From Epiperipatus broadwayi (taxonomy: Eukaryota; Onychophora; Udeonychophora; Euonychophora; Peripatidae), in assembly GCA_028023455.1 (NCBI GenBank), contig JAQFVV010012510.1, positions 1,841,420-1,905,419 of the forward strand: DNA of 64,000 nucleotides, read 5' to 3'. The notes beneath the pieces were generated by a model. That model was given only the letters and a program-made list of their open reading frames with translations. It was not told the origin of the DNA and searched no databases. Positions within the stretch are counted from its first letter, which is position 1; the number at the start of each line of letters is the position of its first letter. This document shows, one piece after another, positions 32,892-42,724 of this stretch. A program made the translations under genes and the position numbers.

Positions 32892-35800
32892 TGCAGAAAG
32901 GAGTTTGCTATTAACTGAAAGGAGACCCTTTGATTCCTCTTGGAGGCCTTAAAGGAACCGAGCAGGGCAAATTCCTAATGTCCACTCCATACATTCTTGT
33001 GGTTACAGCTGTTATTACTATATGTTTATTCATATAGTATACGAACATGGATGGGCTGCTCACCAACACGCATTAGCCAGCGTGGTGAGTTTATTGGCTT
33101 TTTACCTCTGAGTTTAAGATCAAGAAACACCATGGTCTTTCTTCTCAGTGCCTGATAAGGCAGAATGAATGTTTGTGTAAATGATAAAGATTTTTCCCAA
33201 TTATACAATTATGACAGACAAAAATAAAGCATGGCCCTTAATCCCAGGAGGCTGTAAAGTCACCAACCAAGGCAGCGGTTGGTGGCCGAAGGCGGAGGGT
33301 GCTAAGAATATCCTGGAGGCGGACCCAGGCTGCCATTTGATGACAACTTTTTATTTAGGTACTTACAACTGCAGATCACTTTCAAGTGAAGGAAGATTGC
33401 AAGAATTAGAAGAAGAACTCTCTTATATTAAATGGGATATTATTGGACTTTGTGAAGTTAGAAGAAAAGGTGAAGAGACAATTGATTTAAAAAGTGGACA
33501 TATGCTCTATTATAAAGGCACAAATATTGGAAATACAAGTGGAGTAGAATTCATTATAAATAAAAAGTGGAAGAACAATATTGTGGAGATTGGTGGTGTA
33601 TCAGACAGAGTGGCAAGATTAGTTATACAACTTAATAGCAGATATCAAATGCAGATAATTCAGGTTTATGCCCCAACAAGTTCTCACAGTGATGAAGTAG
33701 TAGAAGATTTTTATATGGATGTACAAAAGGCTTTTGATCAGAGTAAACAACATTTTAAAATTGTTATGGGAGATTTTAATGCTAGAATTGGTAAACAAAT
33801 GAAAGATGAAAGTGTTGTAGGTAATTTTGGTTATGGTAATAGAAATGAGAGAGGACATAGACTTGTGGAGTTTGCAGAGAAGGAAAAACTTTATATTATG
33901 AATTCTTTTTTTTTTTTGAGAAAAATGTTAGAAGGAAATGGACATGGAAGCATCCAAATGAAGGTACAGCAGAATTGGATTATATTTTGACTAACAGGAA
34001 ATACATATTTCAAGATTGTAATGTTCTTAATAAATTTAACACAGGAAGTGATCATCGATTAGTAAGGGGTAAGATACATGTTAATGTAAAACTAGAGAGA
34101 CAAAAATTATTAAGAAAAACTATATTTACAGTTGATATTCCTAATCTTCAGAAACATTCTAATGAATTTAAATTAGAACTTACAAATTGGTTTCAAGTAT
34201 TAGTAGATTTTGAACATGATTCAGATTTGAATGAAATTAATATGAAAATAACTGATACACTTTTAAAAACTGCAACAAAGATAGCTGGTAGAAAAAAGCA
34301 GCAATTGACTAATAAAATTTCTACTGAGACTAGAGAACTTATGAAGAAAAGAAGGAATATGAAGATATGCAAGAATGATGCATTAAAAAGAATTGAATAT
34401 CTCGAATTTTGTAAAATGGTGCGGAAAAGAGTTGAAAATGATATAAGAAAGTATAACTGTGAACTAGCAAGAAAAGCTGTAGAAGAAAATAAAAGTCTTA
34501 AGAATGTAAAACAACATTTTGGTATTGGTATGAAATTTATATCTGCAATAAGGAAAAAAGATGGAATTATTACTAAAAAGAGGGATGACATTATGAAATT
34601 GGTAGAAGATTTTTATCAAGAATTATATAGTAATAAAGAACAAGTACCTCCTATATCTATTACATCTTCCGAATTGCCCAGAATTTTAAATGAAGAAGTG
34701 AGAAATGCAATTAAATGTATGAAAAAAGGAAAGGCTCCAGGTAATGATGGAATTATAATTGATATATTAAAAGAAGCAGGTGAAGAAACAGAAAAAATAT
34801 TAGCAAAGTTATATACCAAATGTCTAAATGATAAAGATGTACCGGATGATTGGAAGAATGCAGTAATAATATTGATAAAGAAGATATTAGAAATTACAGA
34901 CCTATCAGCCTTTTATCAGCTTTATATAAAATTTTTACCAAGATAATTACAACTCGTCTACAGAGAACCTTGGATTTTCACCAACCAAGAGAACAAGCTG
35001 GATTTAAAAGTGGTTTTAGTACAGTAGATCATATTCAAGTATTGAGAGAAGTTATAGAAAGGACAAATGAATATGAGTTGTCATTATGTTTTGGATTTGT
35101 AGATTATGAAAAGGCATTTGATTCTATAAACATTTCTTCAGTGATTAAAGCATTGGATCATCAAGGTATAGATCCAGGATATTGTCATATTTTAAAGAAT
35201 ATTTATAAAAATGCAACAGCAACAATTAGATTACATAATGATACTGGGAAAGTCAACATTGAGAAAGGTGTAAGACAAGGTGACTCCATATCTCCAAAAC
35301 TTTTTACAGCAGTGCTGCAAGAAGTATTTTGTGGATTAAAATGGGAAACTAAAGGAGTGAAAGTAAATGGAGATTATTTAAGTCATTTAGATTTTGCAGA
35401 TGATGTAGTTGTTTTTGCAAATAATGCTTCCGAACTGCAGGAAATGTTGCAGGAGTTATCAGATGAAAGTAGGAAAGTAGGACTAAAGATAAATGTTAAA
35501 AAGACTAAAGTAATGTTTAATCGATTTGCTCAAAATATGAAAATAAAGATTGATTATGATGAATTAGAAGAAGTTAAGAGTTACAAATACCTTGGTCAGA
35601 TTATTAATACAGATGGAAACATAATGGAGGAAATTAATCATAGAATTAAACTTGGTTGGAGTGCTTTTGGTAGAAATAACTTGATACTAAAAGGAAATAT
35701 GCCTATGTGTTTGAAAAGAATGGTTTTTAACAAATGTGTTTTACCAGTTCTTACTTATGGATCTGAGACTTGGACACTTAATAGAAGATCAATACAGAGA

Positions 35801-36174
35801 CTTCAGACCACTCAAAGAAGTATGGAGAGATGTATGTTGGGAGTAACAAGAAGAGATCGAAAACGCAATGTATGGGTAAGAGAACAAACAGGTGTTACTG
35901 ACCTCATTGAAAAAATTAAAAGATTGAAGTGGAGTTGGGCTGGACATATTGCTAGAAGAGATGATAATAGATGGACAATTGAAATTTTAAACTGGATTCC
36001 AAGAGATTGTAAAAGACCCAGAAGGAGACCACATGTAAGATGGATGGATGAAATAAGAAAATGTGTAGGGGTGATGTGGAGAAGAGAAGCTAAAGATCGG
36101 AGAAGATGGATTAAACTTGGAGAGACCTTCATCCTGCAGTGGATTGATAATGGTTGATAATGATGATGATGATG
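32889..36174 (+). mobile_element. RTE-type LINE, copy B (near full length)
   Basis: The best preserved RTE here, 3.3 kb. The 5' leader (32889..33180) includes a hairpin CTCACCAACACGC / GCGTGGTGAG at ~33058..33090. The single large ORF is broken by two frame lesions. The 3' end is GGTTGATAATGATGATGATG, the short tandem tail typical of RTE elements. Both sides abut (AT)n, consistent with a duplicated AT target. Copies A, C, D, E and F are relatives. Confidence 0.93.
33181..36157 (+). pseudogene. RTE endonuclease-reverse transcriptase (two frameshifts)
   Basis: The first usable ATG is 33181, just after a TAA; 33211 is an alternative. APE endonuclease: GTYNCRSL (~33358), GLCEVRR, VYAPTSSHSD, VMGDFNARIG, LDYILTNRKY and GSDHRLV. 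A 12-T run at 33906..33917 puts the reading out of frame; a second lesion near 34870..34890 appears to have lost a few codons before EDIRNYRPISLLSALYKIFT. RT: VDYEKAFDSI (A), VRQGDSISPKLF (B), DFADDVVVF (C), GLKINVKKTK (D), YKYLGQII (E). C-terminal domain: TYGSETWTL, WAGHIARR, NWIPRDCKRPRRRPHVRWMD. All expected catalytic motifs are present, so only the frame lesions disable it. The enzyme nicks target DNA and copies its RNA onto the break. Confidence 0.92.
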
Positions 36175-38304
36175 ATATATATATATCATCAAGTTCACAT
36201 TAGCGATAACTAATTACATTTGAATTTAAAACAATCAAGATCTGTGCTGCCAACACAATCTAATCTCCAGAACAAGCTTTGGAAATCTAATGCAATAACA
36301 AAAATGGACTGATTTAATAATAGTTTGACAAACATCATTAATTATTATTTAGTAATGGCTACATGCATTTCAAGGGATATTAAGGTTAATTTCTAATTAT
36401 AAAATGCATGTTATACTATATCTCTACGATTGGAATTACATTCAATTGTTAAGATAATCTTCATGGATGATATCTTATAACATAGGGGGAGCCTATAACC
36501 AGAACAATTACTTATTATGGGATGAATTGAACTTCAAATCATATAATAATCCAAATTATTATAATGATTGCTGGGTAAATATTATAAGTAAACAATATAA
36601 TTTCGAAATAGTGAGTAGAATTTGAGTAACTAAACATTATTCTATCAATATTATATCAAATATAGAATTAGTAATATCTTTTCTCTAAACTGAAGATATT
36701 TTATTTTGAATGGCATTTGGCACATTGTAACATAAATCAGTAAAAAAAGTTAATAATTAGAAATTTATAAAGACAGTAATAGATATCAACACTAGCATGA
36801 AAGTAAAGATTAATTACAATTAATAGAACAACCACAAGTTTACATTTCCAGAGTTTAAACAAAATTAAAGGTTTTACAGAGATGAAAATTTAATTTGAAC
36901 ATTCAATAAGGATTATAAAATAGCTATAGCTTTAGACTTAGATCCCTTAAGGTTTATTTTAGTACTTTTTGTAGTGATAGCAGGAATTTTATCTTTGATT
37001 AATGTGTGAGAGCACATCCGTTGGTTCCATCAATTCTTGACTATGGGTAGAATAGCAATCATTCTCTATAGGATAAGTAGCACATTTTTCTATGCAGGTG
37101 ACATCAGCATAGCAGGTTCTTTATGGGACTTCTTCCATCATTATAGAGGTTTGATGTTTTCCACATGCAGGATGGAGATCACCATTTCCTGGGCTTGGAG
37201 AATGGCAACTCCCATCTCTCCTACTCAGACATGTTACAGATCAAACTTGTTTGGATTTTGTTAGATAGGATTTACAAAATTTAGAAGCTCTCTATCTTAC
37301 ATGGAATATGATGGGCTCTATACCTGCCTTCAATTAACTTATACTCTTTTAAGATCATTTTGCCTTACAGCAAAATAAACATTAGCATCTATGCTGGATA
37401 ATTTTTAAAATAAAATAACCCCTGTCTTTTGTCTAATTTTCAGCAGGATGGTAACAAAAATTTACACTTCATTTTTAGGAAAATGTATTATGCTAATTCC
37501 TCCTTTATCTTATTATTCAATCTATTTATATGTTTTAAATAATTTTGTTAGCAATCCATCCTTTTACTTGGGAAATTGATAAGCATTTTTGTAAAACATA
37601 CGATTTTAATAAAATAATTTACTAAGTTGGTTAAGTGTTTATTTTTTTAGATAGAATATGTTTGATTAAATAACTATTGTTTTAATACCTTTTTTAAACA
37701 TCAATTAACATGCTATCCCCAACCCAATTTGAATCGCATGATCTCTTTTACAAACCATTTTAGAAATCAATTTTACAAACTATAACAAATAACCAAAATA
37801 ACAAAATACATCCTATATATATATGTCATGGTAGTATGATTTACCTATATATATGCAATTTTAATATTCTGAGTTATTAAATGCGTTAATTATAAACCAA
37901 ATTTAATGTATATGTAATAACTAGATATTTAACATTAATATATATGATTACACAGACACTTTTATAGATGTCGCTTGGGGAACTTTTAAGGTTTGAACTT
38001 GGGTACAGAGATTTGCATGTGACCCAGAGTCAATTTCAGGATGAAATCCAGATGAAATGAATAAGGCATGGCATATATTCTGTTTCACTATATTTCTTTC
38101 ATTTCGCAATAGAATATCATTTAGTTTATTAAACTGAAAGGCTGAAACCTCTGGAATGTGCTTTTTTTAGAATGCTTGTATGACAGCCAATCAGATGTAA
38201 TGATAGCTGTCTAGAGGGCTCTCAAATCGCAACACAAGGCAGAGATTTTATAAGAAAAGGATAGTTATTAATCTTGTTCATATCTGAACCATCTACAATA
38301 TCAG
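36175..38304. other. Non-coding stretch
   Basis: AT-rich; 36960..37270 is less AT-rich and open on the plus strand for 75 codons (37037..37264) without a recognisable domain. TA runs near 37813 and 37842. Confidence 0.45.
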
Positions 38305-39205
38305 TTAATATTTTAAAACAATAAGTTCTAATTTAAATTTATTACCGAATGTTTTTTGAAGGTTAGGAATATCAATTGCTAATACTGTTTTTCTTGAAAA
38401 TTTTTGTCTTTCTAGTTTTGCATTAACACATATCTTATCTCTCACTAATTGATCACCATTTTTTGTGTTGATTCTATTAAAAACATTGTAATCCTGAAAT
38501 AGATATTTTCTCTTAGTCAAAATATAATCCAATTTGGCTCTACCTTTATGTTTCCATGTCCACTTTCATTGAACATTTTTCTCAAAGTAAGAATTCATAA
38601 TACACATTTTTTTTCTTTACAATTTCCACAAATCTATGTTCTCTTTCATTTCTATCACCATATCTAAATTTACAGACAACACTTTCAAAATTTTAGTCAT
38701 TTATCATTTCTGGCTAATTAAAGTCTTCCATGACAACTTTTAAAAAATGTTTGGGTTTTGATCAAATCTATATAAAAATCCTTTATTTCTTCATCACAAT
38801 GAAAATTTGTTGACATATAAACCTGCATTATTTGCACTTAATATCTTCCATTAAGTTGAATAACTAACTAATCTTGCCAATCTCACTCCATTTGTGTTCA
38901 TTTGTATTTTTGTAGTAAGTACAATTCCACTTTTTAAATCAGTTGTCTTTTCACATCTAATTGACATTCTGGCCATTCATTTTTTTTTATTTTATTAAAT
39001 CTCACTCCACTTGTCTTCAAATATTTGTGCTTTTGTAACACAAAGCAGATAACCACGTTCTAAATCGTCTCTTTTTTTTCTAACATCTAACAATGTCCCA
39101 TTTCATATTAGACAAATCTTTATTAGAATTCGTGCAGTTTTCCTTCACTTGAATGTGATATGTAGTTTTAAGTACCTAAATAAAAAAATCGTTATCAAAT
39201 GGCAA
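38305..39205 (-). mobile_element. RTE-type LINE, copy D (antisense endonuclease fragment)
   Basis: Minus strand runs from the domain start (GGTACTTAAAACTACATATC region at ~39150..39175) to DYILTKRKYLFQDYNVFNRI at ~38465..38530 and the region after GDQLVRDK. It is cut at the 3' side (no RT) as well as lacking the 5' leader. The segment around 38890..39060 repeats part of the endonuclease (two copies of CTCACTCCA.TTGT), suggesting a small internal duplication. Confidence 0.75.
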
Positions 39206-39349
39206 ACTGGGATGATATGATTACCAAATGTAATAAATAAGTAAATCCTATTTTATAGATGTATTAAACCAAATAGGATTGATTGTCAAGGAAACATTTT
39301 ATTCACATCTCTATTTGAAAACCAATATTTAAAAGCTATTTTGCATTGT
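39206..39349. other. Short non-coding gap
   Basis: Nothing recognised. Confidence 0.5.
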
Positions 39350-39530
39350 TTGGTAGCGATAGACCGGCAGACCCTGGACCTCTAGGTCCACGGATTAAAG
39401 CCCAGTAGTGCTTGAACTTTTTATGAATTCCTGAGCAATAAATCATTCAATTTTTTATTATTCTCTGACTATCAGAAATGGACTTCAGCATGCGGAAGTA
39501 AATATATATCCATGAGGATCATCATCAACG
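39350..39530 (+). mobile_element. Possible tRNA-derived SINE of a third type
   Basis: TTTGGTAGCGATAGACCGGC, a hairpin TGGACC-TCTA-GGTCCA and a B box-like CGGATTAAAGCCC appear in tRNA order. The hairpin with TCT recalls a tRNA-Arg anticodon arm. A body of ~100 bp and ATC-rich end (GATCATCATCAACG) follow. The boxes are weak and no duplication was found. Confidence 0.35.
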
Positions 39531-40496
39531 ATATATATATAGAAGGAATAATTTAAATCGTAATGTTCTGTAATTATATGATAGACTATTATAGCAGTTT
39601 CAATTTAACCTCTTCCTTCTTTCAATTATTTCTTATTACATTTTTTAAAATTATTTAGAAAGCAAAGCTAAATATATTTACAGCAACAGTATGTGGTTTT
39701 AAAAGATTTATCAAACGAAGTTTAACAAATCTAATCCATTTTTTTAAAAAAAAAAATCTCAATTGGTCTTTGTATAAAGGAGAGGAAGTAAAAAATTCTT
39801 TTAATTCTTTTTAACAGGAATGCATGCAAAATTTAAAATTAAAATGATTTACTTTACAAATTTAAAACTTTTTTTTTTTTCAAGTTGAAATTTAATTAAT
39901 TAGTAAATATTTAAGGAGGTCATTTAAAATCAAACTGAATAATGTAAAAAGAAAGGAAAAATACTGAATTATTCGACCAATTGAGACTGTTTAAAATATA
40001 TCTAAGTTAATGAATAATTTTGCGTATTAATTATTACACTTTAATGTCTAATAAACATTCGAGAAATTATGCGTTAGCACGTGAAGAAAACCAGAATTAA
40101 GAAACGCAATAAGATCGTCTAATATTGAAAACAAATTAAACGATGCTGAAATAAAAAAAATCCCTAATTTGATTTGCTTTGTCGAAAGTAGCAAATTTGC
40201 AAAAACTTTCTCTGCTTTTTAATAATCACTATTAATATTAAAATGATTAATATTCCATGTAATTTATGAATAATTAAAGATGAATTTACATCCACGCTTA
40301 AGTGGTTCATTTAGTTTTCTATTGTATCAAATAAATATTTTTAAACTCTATTCAGAGTGTAAATATACTGTATTATAAAAGGGTATTATTGATTGTAAAT
40401 GCATTAAACATATTTAACTTTAGTTTAAAAAAATAGTCATAATTTAATTAAGAAAATTTCATTATTTTTATTTCTTTTTATATATAGTTACAAATG
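39531..40496. other. AT-rich non-coding stretch
   Basis: Nothing recognised; T- and A-runs only. Confidence 0.55.
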
Positions 40497-40507
40497 ATAT
40501 CTTTTGT

Positions 40508-40612
40508 CAAACGTTGTTAGCCGAGAGGTCATCGCAGCCGCCTCGCAAGCAAGTAGTTGGTTGCAGACGGTTGTGGGTTCGCGTCCCGGCCGATGCCATG
40601 ACATATGGAAAT
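40508..40612 (+). mobile_element. tRNA-derived SINE, GCCGAGAGGT type, + strand
   Basis: TTAGCCGAGAGGTCATCGCA (A box region), CCTCGCAAGCAAG, TAGTTGGTTGCAGACGGTTG, B box GTGGGTTCGCGTCCCGGC, tail CGATGCCATGACATATGGAA. Flanks ATATCTTTTGT (40497..40507) and ATATCTTTTTGT (40613..40624) form a near-perfect target duplication. The GCCGAG A box and the extra arm recall Ser or Leu tRNAs. Confidence 0.93.
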
Positions 40613-40889
40613 ATATCTTTTTGTAAAATTTTGATAATTTGTGATATATTTGCTAGTGTAGGAATAAAAATCTATAAATTATAGTATCCATAAGGAGATT
40701 TTATATTTCTATATAACGGTCTCGTGGTGAACAATAAGCCTACTATGGTTGCATATAATCTGTTATATATATATATTGATAGATGGTTAACAAGCCATCC
40801 AAAATTGATCCATAAATGATTACGTATTTTTAGTTGTGGTTAAAACAATATTCATCACATCCAATGCCTATGTAATTCGCTCACTCATG

Positions 40890-41345
40890 ACTCATCAATA
40901 GTATTCTGTCTCATGGATAGGTCCAGAGAGCAATCACAACACCAATTCATCCATTTTCCCACTCCTTTCTCTTTATTGCCCAGCTCTTCAATTTCACATA
41001 ACTCTTCCCATCTCTTATATCAGCCATCAATATCAATCTTTTCGTTCTTTCTTCTTTCACTCATCATTTGCTCCAAAACATCTTTCATTAAACTATACAT
41101 TCTTCTTAATATATGCCCAATCCAGTTTCTATTTTTAATTTCCTCAATCTTTTTTCATTTACTTTTTAAAAACCTTCTTCATTTGTTATTTTATTTATCC
41201 ATATGATTTTTTCCATTCACCTCCCATCTCAAAGGTTTCCAATTTGTTCTTAATTTTATTATTCATTATTCACGTTTTACAACCATACAATAGTACACTT
41301 CATGCGTAGCATTTAATTAATATTTTTCTTAATTCTCTTTCAAAC
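40890..41345 (-). mobile_element. LINE-Y 3' end, copy 1
   Basis: Collinear with 48741..49200 (TTGTTATTTTATT, CCAATTTGTT, CATACAATAGTACAC, TCCAGAGAGCA shared). Minus strand reads a LINE C-terminal domain: NWIGHILRRMYSLMKDVLEQ, then basic residues and YKRWEE. The 3' end is at ~40890 (ATTGATGAG tail). 5'-truncated. Confidence 0.8.
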
Positions 41346-41924
41346 GTCCGCCACTAATGTAATTTAAATCATAATTTTATGATTTATGTTTTTTAGTTTT
41401 AACAATCATGTGTATATGTTTAAATATATATTGTATTGTTTATATTTCTTGTAACTTTTTTTTTTTACATTAAACTGTTAACCCTCATAAATTCTTCGTT
41501 TTTAACACTTCTAAGCGAGATTATTCTGACAATATTTAAAAATAAAAATTCACTTAATTAAATATCAAATATCAATATATATATATTAATTAAGCCACAC
41601 CCAAGATTATTAATGTAGATTGTCCTTTTATGGTTCAGTTTATAAAAAAAAAAAAGGGAAGATTTTTATCTACAATATTTATTCATTAATATTGTTTATT
41701 TTTAGCTTTGTTCTTTCTCTATTATTTATGCTTTCTGCCCAAGGTGATTTGAGTAATTGAAAAATTGTGATTTAACAGTAATTCATTGTCATTAAATCCC
41801 GAATTATTTCAATAGATTAATTAATCAATTTGTCTATTTTATTTTAAAGCACTTCATTAGATAAATATTAGTGTTTTTTTTTTTAAATGTTCTATTAGAT
41901 TTAACCAATTAGTTTTATTTATTG
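41346..41924. other. AT-rich non-coding stretch
   Basis: Nothing recognised; A12 run near 41645. Confidence 0.55.
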
Positions 41925-41938
41925 AAAAGTTAACTAAT

Positions 41939-42047
41939 ACATATATTTTAAGTGTCATAGCATCGGCCGGGACGCGAACCCGCAACTCGGGCAACTGCCT
42001 GCAAGTGCAAGACAGTCGCGCTGACCTCTCGACCACCAATGCAAGAC
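41939..42047 (-). mobile_element. tRNA-derived SINE with 14-bp target duplication
   Basis: Minus strand: ATTGGTGGTCGAGAGGTCAG, CTTGCACTTGCAGGCAG, CAACTGCCCGAG-type variable region, B box GCGGGTTCGCGTCCCGG, tail CCGATGCTATGACACTTA. Flanked by AAAAGTTAACTAAT at 41925..41938 and 42048..42061, perfect. The tail ends in TTAAAATATATG rather than a pure A-run. Confidence 0.93.
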
Positions 42048-42061
42048 AAAAGTTAACTAAT

Positions 42062-42407
42062 TATATAATAAAATTTAAATTTTGTTTTTGATATTTATTT
42101 ATGGAGAATTCAAATGATGTTCTGCCATGAAACAACACCCAGAAAATTCAGTTAATCAATCAGATTGAAATTGAAAAGACACTTGATAGTGTTTAATGGC
42201 TTCTTGTATACTTCTTATAAGTTTCATATCTAGGCAAAACTTTTTTTTTGACAATGAGGATTTTTATTCAAGATATGGTTTTTCTTTCAGACAACTGACC
42301 CATAGTTAACTCAGTTTTGTACCCAATTATTAGTTACTAAAAGACCATCTAGCTATTTTTTACTGAAGAGTAAAAGTCTCAGGTTGAATTGGCTAAATCA
42401 CTTAAAT
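42062..42407. other. AT-rich non-coding stretch
   Basis: Nothing recognised. Confidence 0.5.
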
Positions 42408-42720
42408 ATTAATTACAGTAGCAAAACATCCATATAGTAGTACCATCAGTGCAAACATTAATAATTAATGGATGCAAGAAGGTTTCTGCATAAAATCCTT
42501 ATCTAGTGCTTACTCATCTTATATCTCCAGACAAATTTTTACTTGTGGTTTTCATCTGTGAGAAGCCTTGAATCTAAGAGCATTGCACCTAGATCCAAGG
42601 TTTCTCACCAATGAAAGCCACATGCTGGATTTTATACAGAAATTTTTTTGCATCCATTGATTAATTAATAAGGCTTGCACTGGGTGGCGCTACTGTAAAT
42701 AAAGTTTGCTATACCTGATT
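42408..42720. mobile_element. M3 foldback with nested inner hairpin
   Basis: Outer arms ~90 bp: left TAGCAAAACATCC ... TTAATGGATGCAAG ... GCATAAAATCC (to 42498), right GGATTTTATACAG ... GCATCCATTGATTAAT ... GCTATACC (from 42627). Inside is a second inverted pair, GTGAGAAGCCTTGAATCTAA / CTAGATCCAAGGTTTCTCAC (42560..42608). No ORF. Related to 27000..27335 and 58656..59095. Confidence 0.85.
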
Positions 42721-42724
42721 TAGG

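Noticed and set aside
40908-41206. 97-codon plus-strand frame rich in S, F and L
   Set aside because: Antisense of the LINE-Y C-terminal domain.
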